Source: Alphaproteobacteria bacterium
GTDB lineage: Bacteria; Pseudomonadota; Alphaproteobacteria; Sphingomonadales; Sphingomonadaceae
Length of the DNA stretch: 7,910 bases
Direction: 5' to 3'
NCBI GenBank assembly: GCA_028293055.1
Contig: JAQGLD010000247.1
Span: forward strand, 1 to 7,910
Position numbers and translations under genes: made by a program. A model generated the notes under the pieces. The model had not been told where the DNA came from. It did no database searches and was given only the letters and a program-made list of their open reading frames with translations. Below, in pieces: positions 1 through 5,950 of this stretch (the first letter of the stretch is position 1; every line of letters begins with the position of its first letter).

Positions 1-1754
1 GACAGCGGTACGAGCGGCGACAGGATTTCATGCGCGCGTTCGGCCTGAGCCTCGACCGAGGCAAGGCCGGAGGGAAGTTCGTCCTGCAGCCGCGAGGAAA
101 CCAGAGCGAGCGTCCCGGCGATCAAATTGGCGCGCCCGATCAGCTCAGGTCCGGCGTTCTCGGATATCTGGGTGACCAACAGCCGAGTCTGCCCCGCAAT
201 CTCGCGAAGCACGAGCCAACGCTCCTCGCTCTCGCCAGTGCCTTCACCGAGCCGCGTCAGGAGCGCCTCCAGCGATTCGCGGCCGCGCGCAATCGCGCCT
301 TCGGCCTCGGCGACCTGGGCCGCAGCTGCGTCGGCCGAGACCCGGACCTGCTCCGCCATCGGCGCGAGCGGGGAGAGGGCGTGCTGGGCGCGCACGCTTT
401 GCGTCTCGACCGCGGCCAGGGATTCAGGAAGGTCCCGGTTGAGCTGGGTCGACACGCCAGACAGCGCCTCGGCGAGGTCCTCGGTACGGCGGATCAGCGT
501 TCCGGCGCGCTCCTGGCCGGCTCCGAGCTCGCCGAGCAGGCCGGCGGCGGCTGCGCGAAGCGTGTCGATCGCGCCGGTCAGCCGGTCCATCTCGGTGCCG
601 CCCGAAAGTCCCATCTCGACGATCCTGGCGTCGAGCTCCTTTATCTCGCTGGTCAGGCCGGTCAGCAGCGCCTGGCTCGCTTCGTCCTGGGCGACGAGCT
701 GGTCGGCGAGGGTCTGGATCTTCCCGCCAATCTCGTCGACCCGGTGGGAAAGGCTGCGCGCCGCATCCTCGCCGGCAATGTCGAGCGCAACGCGGCTCTG
801 GTCGATCGTCGCCAGCATCGCTTCGGCCTGGGCTTCGAGGCTGGCCCGTGCCGCGTCGATCGATTCCGCCGCGCGCGCCATCGCGCCGTCGACCGCGGAG
901 TTCATAGTCTCCGAAGCTTCGCCGATCGTCGCGGCTGCGCTCGCGGCATTGCTGTCGATTCGCGCGACATGGGCGGCGAGGCGCTGGGCCGCGCTGCCGA
1001 CGATCTCGTCGGCCTCCCGTCCGCGCGCGGACAAGGCGGCGAGCTGCGCCTCCAGCGCTCCGGCCTGGCTGTGGGCGGCGAGGCCGGCGTCCTTCATCGC
1101 ATCGGCGATCGAGCGAGATTGCTCCTCGGCCTTGGGCAGATCGTGGAGAAGCACGCCGAGATCGACCCGCGCGGCTGCGGCCGCGCTTTCGAGCTTGGCG
1201 GCGGTTCGGTCGAGCGAGCCGCTTTCCTTGGAGAGATAATAAGTGACCCGGCCCAGCCGGTCGGAAGCTTCGTCGCCGAGCGACATCAATTTCTCGGTCT
1301 CGCCGCGCAGCCTGGCATGATTCTCCTCGATGCGGCCGGCAACGACGGCGAGGACCCGTTCGAGCGCGCTCGATTCGCCATGCATTACCCGCACCGCACG
1401 GCCGAAGCGCTCGGCTTCCCGCCGCGGCGTGCGGCCGAGCCACAGCCAGATCAGGCCGAGCAGGACGAGCGGAGTGCTCAGATTCGCGGTCCAGGCGACA
1501 ATAGCGGGCAGGGTGAAGGCAGCTCGGGTCTGCCACAGCGAGACCGAGAAGGCCGCGACCCACCCAATAGCGAGGATGAGGAGCAGTGCGGCCAACGCCC
1601 AGGCCCCAGCGCTCGATTCCCCCCTGTGATGGACCGGCTGCACGGGTTCGATGGCGTCCGTTTCCGCCGTTCCGAGCCAATCCGTGTCGGTTGCTGCCAC
1701 TTCAGCGTAGCCGGACTCCGGCTCGCTCTCGGCCCGTTCTGCCCCCATGTTCAT
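1..1754 (-). CDS. Membrane-anchored coiled-coil protein with internal repeats (partial, C-terminus outside window)
   Basis: The reading frame is open from the start codon to the window's left edge: 584 residues are visible and the C-terminus is missing. The N-terminus is acidic and probably cytosolic (residues 1-48). Two hydrophobic segments follow at about 51-73 and 84-106, then a basic stretch (GRTPRREAERFGR). The rest is a long Ala/Glu/Gln/Arg/Leu-rich helix without recognisable enzymatic motifs, resembling the coiled-coil part of chemoreceptors or apolipoprotein-like proteins. A segment ending in LSPLAP recurs 118 residues later ending in LSPLVP, so the tail is at least partly repetitive. 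Two in-frame ATGs lie at 1754 and 1748; neither has a clear ribosome binding site, and the first was chosen. It is divergent from the HPt-like gene across 84 bases. I do not recognise a named family. A structural or envelope-spanning role is only a guess. No chemoreceptor signalling hairpin is visible in the part shown. Confidence 0.8.
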   Translation of the reverse strand, partial: MNMGAERAESEPESGYAEVAATDTDWLGTAETDAIEPVQPVHHRGESSAGAWALAALLLILAIGWVAAFSVSLWQTRAAFTLPAIVAWTANLSTPLVLLGLIWLWLGRTPRREAERFGRAVRVMHGESSALERVLAVVAGRIEENHARLRGETEKLMSLGDEASDRLGRVTYYLSKESGSLDRTAAKLESAAAAARVDLGVLLHDLPKAEEQSRSIADAMKDAGLAAHSQAGALEAQLAALSARGREADEIVGSAAQRLAAHVARIDSNAASAAATIGEASETMNSAVDGAMARAAESIDAARASLEAQAEAMLATIDQSRVALDIAGEDAARSLSHRVDEIGGKIQTLADQLVAQDEASQALLTGLTSEIKELDARIVEMGLSGGTEMDRLTGAIDTLRAAAAGLLGELGAGQERAGTLIRRTEDLAEALSGVSTQLNRDLPESLAAVETQSVRAQHALSPLAPMAEQVRVSADAAAAQVAEAEGAIARGRESLEALLTRLGEGTGESEERWLVLREIAGQTRLLVTQISENAGPELIGRANLIAGTLALVSSRLQDELPSGLASVEAQAERAHEILSPLVPL

Positions 1755-1838
1755 AAGACATTGTTTACCATCTTTCCGCCGGTGGGAAAGCGGCGATGGA
1801 TACGGTGCGTTAACGCCGTCGCGTCTAGGGCACATCTC
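1755..1838. promoter_or_regulatory. Divergent intergenic region
   Basis: These 84 bases separate the minus-strand coiled-coil gene from the plus-strand HPt-like gene and should carry both promoters. The left half (about 1755-1775) is AT-rich compared with the surroundings. The right half contains the palindrome GTTAAC (1809-1814) and the TTAAC-N8-GTCTAGG motif. No confident sigma-70 -35/-10 pair could be assigned for either direction. Confidence 0.45.
1810..1829 (+). promoter_or_regulatory. TTAAC-N8-GTCTAGG motif, copy 1 (CtrA-like half-site)
   Basis: TTAAC at 1810-1814 is followed after 8 bases by GTCTAGG at 1823-1829, ending 9 bases before the HPt-like start codon. The same two elements with the same spacing occur before the DUF2336-like gene. 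TTAAC matches the alphaproteobacterial CtrA half-site core (TTAACC). TCTAGG may be a -10-like element or, through AGG(G), a weak ribosome binding site. The assignment to CtrA is inference. Confidence 0.4.
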
Positions 1839-2141
1839 ATGGTTTATGATCCCGGTGCGCTCAATGCCTCGCTCGCTGCCGCAGTCGGCGGCGATCTCGA
1901 TCTGCTCGCTGAGCTTCGCGGCGCCTTCGTGGAGAGCGCCGCTCGCCAGGCCGATCTGATGTCCCGATCGCGCTGCGACGCCAACTGGCATCTCGCCGCC
2001 TCCCGGATGAAGAGCCTGGCCGCCAGCTTCGGCGCCACCGGCCTGATGGCGCTCGCCGACGAAGCGCTCGACGGCGCCCCGGGGGACCCGGTCGTGCTTC
2101 GCAAGCTCAACGCCGCCATCGAGGATTTCATTCTCGGCTGA
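1839..2141 (+). CDS. HPt-like phosphotransfer domain protein lacking the phospho-acceptor histidine
   Basis: A 100-residue, soluble, helical protein. Residues 49-76 follow the histidine phosphotransfer (HPt) helix pattern: a helix containing an AH-x-LKG-type core, then S-x-x-(F/L)-G-A-x-x-L and an acidic helix (ADEAL). The core here reads AASRMKSLAASFGATGL, so the phospho-accepting His of the family is replaced by Ser55 (codon 2001-2003), while the following Lys (K58) and the GA turn are kept. A His exists at residue 51, four residues earlier and one helical turn away, but out of register. The length is typical for a stand-alone HPt domain. The start ATG has only a weak GGG/AGG upstream and sits 9 bases after the shared TTAAC-N8-GTCTAGG motif. 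A perfect hairpin follows the stop. The fold is probable; phosphotransfer is doubtful, and a role as a docking or decoy partner is conjecture. Confidence 0.7.
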   Translation: MVYDPGALNASLAAAVGGDLDLLAELRGAFVESAARQADLMSRSRCDANWHLAASRMKSLAASFGATGLMALADEALDGAPGDPVVLRKLNAAIEDFILG

Positions 2142-2143
2142 CC

Positions 2144-2172
2144 ATTCCTCCCTTGAAATCCCGGGGAGGAAT
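2144..2172 (+). terminator. Intergenic hairpin after the HPt-like gene
   Basis: ATTCCTCCC (2144-2152) pairs perfectly with GGGAGGAAT (2164-2172) around an 11-base loop, starting 2 bases after the stop codon. No real T-run follows (only TATT), so it is at best a weak intrinsic terminator. It could instead be a processing or attenuation element between this gene and the next. An overlapping small palindrome, GGAATTATTCC (2168-2178), uses the same right arm. Confidence 0.4.
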
Positions 2173-2210
2173 TATTCCAGCACTAGCCCCGGCGCCCGCC
2201 TCGCCTTATT

Positions 2211-2230
2211 CCCCGCGGTTTCGCAGGGGG
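2211..2230 (+). promoter_or_regulatory. Shine-Dalgarno region inside a potential hairpin
   Basis: AGGGGG at 2225-2230 lies 10 bases before the TTG codon at 2241 and is the ribosome binding site that decides this start. CCCCGCG (2211-2217) can pair with CGC plus GGGG (2222-2224 and 2226-2229, with A2225 bulged) across a GTTT loop. That would bury most of the site. Together with the TTG codon this suggests low or regulated translation. Confidence 0.4.
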
Positions 2231-2240
2231 ACGCAACGCT

Positions 2241-3443
2241 TTGACCCTGGCCGCGCTGATCGCAGCCTATCATGAATCGGACGAGCCGGGCGGCGGGTTG
2301 CGAGCGACCCTGCCTCGGACCGGGCGCACCCTGGTCGAGCGCCAGGCGCGGCTCGTCGCGGCGGCGGGCGCCAACCCGGTCGTGCTCGCGGTCGAGAGGG
2401 TGCCGCAGGCACTGCTCGCCGCGGTCGACCGGATGCGCAGGCAGGGGCTCAACATCGTCCTTGCGCGCAGCGCCGAGGAAGCGGCGGAAGCCGTCCATCC
2501 CGGCGATCGGCTGCTGCTCGTCGGCGACGGCCTGCTGGCTGGAGAGGGGCATATCGCGCGCCTGCTTTCGACCCCGGGTCGGTCGATCCTCACCATCGCC
2601 GACAGCAAGGCCGACGACCGCTACGAGCGGATCGACGCCGAGAATCGCTGGGCGGGCCTCGCGCTGATCGACGGCGACATGCTCAAGCAGACCGCGGCGA
2701 TGCTCCAGGACTGGGATCTCCAATCGACGCTGCTGCGCCGCGCCGTCCAGGCGGGGGCGAGGGCGCTGCCGTTGCGCGGAGAGCCCGAGGACGACCAGCT
2801 GATCGTCGCCGAGCGGGTCGCGGATCTCGGCGAGCTCCAGGCGCGCATCGTTCGCGGCGCGGGCGCGCTGCGCGGCGACTGGGTGTCCGGCTATCTGCTC
2901 GCTCCGGTCGAGCAGGCTGCGACGCGGTGGCTGATGGCGACCCGTGCGACTCCGTTCATGTTCGGCATGGGCGCGGTCGCGCTCACTTTGTTCGCACTGC
3001 TCGCTTTCGCCTCCCATTGGTACGGCACCGGAATCGGGCTGCTGCTGGTCGGCACCTTATTGGAGGGAATCGGCGACCGGCTGACCCTGTTGCGCATGCA
3101 GATGCGCTCCGAGCAAAGCTGGTGGACCTATCTGCTTCCCCTGGTCTCGGCCGGAGCGCTGCTGGCTTTGTCGGTTGCCTTGATGCGGGCGCGCGGCTGG
3201 GGCTGCCTGTCGCTGGGCGCGGGAACGATCGCATTTCAGGTGGCGCAGCACATCGAAGCGCAGGGCCGGGCGGTATCCGGCCGGGTGTGGCTGGCCGAGC
3301 GCAAGGGTCTCGCCTGGCTGCTGCTTCCGTTCGCGGTCGTCGGCCTGTGGGGAACCGGGCTCACCGCGATCGCGCTCTATGCCGGGGCGAGCTTTTTCTG
3401 GGTGCAGCGGCAAGCCCACCGGCCGGCCCTGGTGGAGTCCTGA
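2241..3443 (+). CDS. Two-part membrane protein: nucleotidyltransferase-like domain plus CDP-alcohol phosphotransferase-like membrane domain, both degenerate
   Basis: A 400-residue protein. Residues 1-180 follow the outline of MobA/sugar-nucleotidyltransferases: an ALIAA first strand, LPRTGRTLVERQARL resembling the 'lGGkpLLerq' segment, and LLLVGDGLL with Asp96 where a metal-binding Asp is expected. The glycine-rich G-x-G-x-R loop is replaced by a YHESDEPGGG stretch. Residues 212-384 resemble the CDP-alcohol phosphatidyltransferase fold: a lead-in helix with ATP at 236-238, then roughly six membrane segments (about 238-257, 260-276, 296-315, 318-334, 356-370, 372-386). The signature D-x2-D-G-x2-A-R...D-x3-D is not kept: the matching stretch is LLEGIGDRL (273-281), with Glu for the first Asp and the others absent. 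The architecture is that of inositol-phosphate cytidylyltransferase/DIPP synthase fusions, but activity is unlikely. TTG is the only workable start, since an in-frame stop lies at 2184-2186 and a strong AGGGGG precedes it. The family assignment is by pattern reading only. Confidence 0.6.
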   Translation: MTLAALIAAYHESDEPGGGLRATLPRTGRTLVERQARLVAAAGANPVVLAVERVPQALLAAVDRMRRQGLNIVLARSAEEAAEAVHPGDRLLLVGDGLLAGEGHIARLLSTPGRSILTIADSKADDRYERIDAENRWAGLALIDGDMLKQTAAMLQDWDLQSTLLRRAVQAGARALPLRGEPEDDQLIVAERVADLGELQARIVRGAGALRGDWVSGYLLAPVEQAATRWLMATRATPFMFGMGAVALTLFALLAFASHWYGTGIGLLLVGTLLEGIGDRLTLLRMQMRSEQSWWTYLLPLVSAGALLALSVALMRARGWGCLSLGAGTIAFQVAQHIEAQGRAVSGRVWLAERKGLAWLLLPFAVVGLWGTGLTAIALYAGASFFWVQRQAHRPALVES

Positions 3444-3454
3444 TTAGCGGCGCC

Positions 3455-3474
3455 TTAACCTTGGCTGGTCTAGG
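3455..3474 (+). promoter_or_regulatory. TTAAC-N8-GTCTAGG motif, copy 2 (CtrA-like half-site)
   Basis: TTAAC at 3455-3459 (extended TTAACC) and GTCTAGG at 3468-3474 have the same 8-base spacing as the copy before the HPt-like gene. The motif ends 2 bases before ATG 3477 and 8 bases before ATG 3483. It sits in the 33-base gap after the fusion-protein gene, so the DUF2336-like gene probably has its own promoter or operator here rather than depending only on read-through. Confidence 0.42.
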
Positions 3475-3476
3475 CA

Positions 3477-4511
3477 ATGAGCATGTCCGAAGTGCGGCCG
3501 ACCGGTGAGACTGACGGCGCGGCGCGGCTTGCCGCCGCCGCGCGCGATCGGCTGGCCGTCGGCCTTGCCGATCTTCGCCTGCCCGACGCCTGGCGGCTGA
3601 CCGAATGGCAGCGCTCGACGGTCTCCGCCTTGCTCGATCGGCTCGTCCGCGCGATCGAGAGCGAGCTCCGCGGCGCGCTCGCGAGCAGTTTCGCCGAAGA
3701 GGAAGCCCTCCACGCCTCGCTTGGATCGGCCCATGTCGAGATCGCGATGCTCATCCTCGGCGCGGCCCCGCCGTGGGAGCCGGCACTGGTCGGAGCCCTG
3801 CTTCGCCGCGCCGAGGAGCATCGCCTGCATCGCGGCTCGGGCGATCACGCCTTGCTGATCGAGCTCGCTGGCGACGACGATTCCGCGATCGCGGCCGAGG
3901 CGATGTCCTTGCTGATCGCGCAGAGCGGCCGGTTCGACAGCTTCCAGGAGCCGGTCATTTCGCGCACCGAGCTTCCCGCCGAGCTCGAGCACGGCCTCGT
4001 CTGGACGGTAGCGGCGGCGCTTCGGCGCTACATCGTCGGCACCCACAACATCGGCACCGCCGACGCCGACAAAGCGATCGCCGCGGCCGCCGGCGCATTG
4101 CTCGGCGGCTATGACGAAGGCGAGGCCATCGCCGCGCGCAGCCTTAGGCTGATGCGTCGGCTCGCAACTGCGGACCGGCTGGACGACGAGGCGGTGGTGC
4201 GCAGCCTGATCGAGGGCGGCCTGCCATTATTCCTCGCCGCCGTCGCGATCCGCAGCGGCATCGACCCGGATTCGGCCTGGGAATTGCTGTCGGATCCCGA
4301 CGCGCGCGGCGGCGCCCTGCTGCTTCGCGGCGCCGCCCTCGGCAAGGAAGCTGCCGGCACGATCCTGTTCCGCCTCAACGCAGACACCGAAAATGTCGCC
4401 GGAGAGCTGGACCGGTTCGAAGCGCTTACCCCCGGGGCCGCGCTCAGTCTGCTTGGCCTGTGGCAGGCCGACCCCGCCTATCGCGCCGCAGTCGCCAGGA
4501 TGGCGTCGTGA
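3477..4511 (+). CDS. DUF2336-like helical protein
   Basis: A 344-residue soluble protein predicted to be nearly all helix, Ala/Leu/Arg/Glu-rich, with no signal peptide, membrane segment or enzymatic motif. The central part (about 55-190) has the look of the alphaproteobacterial DUF2336 family: a LLDRLVRAIESELRGALA helix, an ALLRRAEEHRL helix, LIAQSGRFDSFQEPVI, then ELPAELEHGLVWTVAAALRRYI. The family is thought to form HEAT-like helical repeats and has no settled biochemical function. ATG 3477 is used here, but ATG 3483 (two codons later) is better spaced from the only AGG (3472-3474), so the true start may be 3483. The stop codon overlaps the GTG start of the following kinase-like gene (GTGA at 4508-4511), indicating translational coupling and a shared role. 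Assignment is by remembered family pattern; a different helical-repeat family is possible. Confidence 0.65.
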   Translation: MSMSEVRPTGETDGAARLAAAARDRLAVGLADLRLPDAWRLTEWQRSTVSALLDRLVRAIESELRGALASSFAEEEALHASLGSAHVEIAMLILGAAPPWEPALVGALLRRAEEHRLHRGSGDHALLIELAGDDDSAIAAEAMSLLIAQSGRFDSFQEPVISRTELPAELEHGLVWTVAAALRRYIVGTHNIGTADADKAIAAAAGALLGGYDEGEAIAARSLRLMRRLATADRLDDEAVVRSLIEGGLPLFLAAVAIRSGIDPDSAWELLSDPDARGGALLLRGAALGKEAAGTILFRLNADTENVAGELDRFEALTPGAALSLLGLWQADPAYRAAVARMAS

Positions 4512-5872
4512 ACGGCGCGGTCCGCGGGCGGGTCGATGGCGACGGCCGACTTGTCGAGGCCGAGACCCGCCTGCTCGCACTCCAGCGCAGCGCCGGCGGC
4601 GATCTCGGCGAGGCGCTCGCGGTGCCGCAGATCGCAGCCCTGGCGCGGCTTGCCCGGCGCCTCGGTATCACCATCTCGCGGGCCGCGGTCGCCGCCGACG
4701 GAGAATGCGACCTCGATCTGTGGGTTCGCGCGGTGCCTGCCAAGGATGGGGTCGAACTCTCGGTGAGCGGCTGGACCGAGCGCCCGGCACGCGGGCCGGT
4801 TCCGGCGCCCGACGGCGAGCGCCAGGCCGACTTCCTCCGTGCCGCCGCCGACTGGGTGTGGGAGAGCGATTCCGGCCTTCGCTTCACCTCCATCTCCCCG
4901 GCTGCCGCCGCCATCGCTCAGCGCAGCCCCGCCGAACTGATCGGAAGTCAGCTGACCCGCCTGTTCCGGCTGATCGAAGAAGAGGAAGGCGAGCTTCCGA
5001 TCCTCACCGCGCTCGCCGAGCAGAGGCGATTCGATTCCCAGCTCGCCGAGCTGCGCCAGGGCCGCGCCGGCCTCTATCGTCTCGCCGGCTTGCCGTTGAT
5101 CGACGGCCATGGCCGGTTCGCGGGATTCCGCGGCTCGGCGACCGCGATCGCCTCCTCCGCGCCAGCCGGGCAGCCGTCGTCCATGCCAGCATCGACGCCC
5201 GGCGCCGGCGCGTTCGGCGAGCGGCTCGATCGTGCCTTGCGCTCGCCGCTGGCCCGGATCATCGCCGACGCCGAGGCGATCGGAGCTCAGCCCGAGGGCC
5301 CCATCCGCAAGGATTATGTCGGCTATGCCGGCGACATCGCGGCCGCCGGCCGGCACCTGCTCGGACTGGTCGACGATCTCGTCGACCTGCAGGCGATCGA
5401 GCGGCCCGATTTCGCGCCGGAAAACGAGGGGATCGACCTTGCCGACGTGGCTCGCCGAGCCGCCGGCCTGCTCTCGGTGCGCGCAGCGGCGAGCAAGGTC
5501 AGGATCGACGCCCCCACCACCAGCGACAGCCTGCCGACCACCGGCGAGTTCAAGCGCGCGCTGCAGATTGTCGTCAATCTGCTGACCAATGCGATCCGCT
5601 ACTCGCCCGAAGGGGGCCACATCTGGATCCGCACCGACCGCGAGGGCGATCTCGGCGCCCTGATCATCGCCGACCAGGGCAAGGGAATCTCGAGCGAAGA
5701 CCAGGCGCGGATCTTCGACAAGTTCGAGCGGGTAGACCCGACCGAGCCCGGCGGCACTGGCCTCGGTCTCTACATCGCGCGCCGCCTGGCTCGGGCGATG
5801 GGCGGTGACCTCGGCGTCGACAGCGCCCCCGGCCAGGGGGCGAGGTTCACCTTCACCCTGCCTTTGCGCTGA
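4508..5872 (+). CDS. Cytosolic PAS/histidine-kinase-like protein without the H-box histidine
   Basis: 454 residues from GTG 4508. AGGA (4497-4500) lies 7 bases upstream and the start overlaps the upstream TGA. No membrane segment is visible. Residues 1-107 are unrecognised. A PAS-like domain spans about 108-214 (DWVWESDSGLRFTSIS at its start). A DHp-like helical pair lies at about 236-298. Its H-box reads FGERLDRALRSPLARII where kinases have S-H-E-L-R-T-P-L, so the phospho-accepting His is Arg242 (CGT, 5231-5233). The C-terminal ATP-binding domain (about 346-454) looks complete: N-box NLLTNAIRYS (N357, N361), G1 DQGKGI (389-394), F-box IFDKFERVD, G2 GGTGLGL (415-421). It can probably bind ATP but should not autophosphorylate in the usual way. 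It may act as an ATP-dependent sensor or partner for the DUF2336-like protein. A single-base sequencing error (CGT for CAT) is conceivable, but the neighbouring D and A are also off-consensus. Confidence 0.85.
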   Translation: MNGAVRGRVDGDGRLVEAETRLLALQRSAGGDLGEALAVPQIAALARLARRLGITISRAAVAADGECDLDLWVRAVPAKDGVELSVSGWTERPARGPVPAPDGERQADFLRAAADWVWESDSGLRFTSISPAAAAIAQRSPAELIGSQLTRLFRLIEEEEGELPILTALAEQRRFDSQLAELRQGRAGLYRLAGLPLIDGHGRFAGFRGSATAIASSAPAGQPSSMPASTPGAGAFGERLDRALRSPLARIIADAEAIGAQPEGPIRKDYVGYAGDIAAAGRHLLGLVDDLVDLQAIERPDFAPENEGIDLADVARRAAGLLSVRAAASKVRIDAPTTSDSLPTTGEFKRALQIVVNLLTNAIRYSPEGGHIWIRTDREGDLGALIIADQGKGISSEDQARIFDKFERVDPTEPGGTGLGLYIARRLARAMGGDLGVDSAPGQGARFTFTLPLR

Positions 5873-5926
5873 GCGCATTCCGGATCTCGCCTGGGGGGCA
5901 CTGGACACACAGCCCTCTCCGCCGCA

Positions 5927-5943
5927 CCCTGCCGGCCAGGGGG
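5927..5943 (+). promoter_or_regulatory. Strong Shine-Dalgarno for the DUF3137 gene, in a possible hairpin
   Basis: AGGGGG (5938-5943) lies 7 bases before ATG 5951 and fixes that start. CCCTG (5927-5931) can pair with CAGGG (5937-5941) across a 5-base loop and partly hide it. The rest of the 78-base gap (5873-5950) shows no clear promoter or terminator. Confidence 0.35.
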
Positions 5944-5950
5944 ACAAAAG

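Noticed and set aside
170..245. Chemoreceptor-like signalling hairpin in the coiled-coil protein (REIAGQTRLLVTQI)
   Set aside because: It only loosely resembles the conserved tip of methyl-accepting proteins; the ALNAAIEAARAGE-type core and a HAMP domain are absent.
1810..1829. TTAAC and TCTAGG as an ordinary -35/-10 promoter pair
   Set aside because: The gap between the hexamers is only about 8 bases, far short of the usual spacing, so it was recorded as a shared motif of uncertain function instead.
30..1838. A very long plus-strand open frame running into the HPt-like gene (about 600 extra residues)
   Set aside because: It lies antisense to the coiled-coil gene, whose minus-strand frame gives membrane segments and coherent helical repeats. 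The plus-strand translation is Arg/Gly-rich with no domain sense, as expected of shadow frames in GC-rich DNA.
4460..4507. An upstream GTG (4460) as the start of the kinase-like gene
   Set aside because: It would lengthen the overlap to 52 bases, has no ribosome binding site, and adds a basic 16-residue tail. GTG 4508 has AGGA at good spacing.
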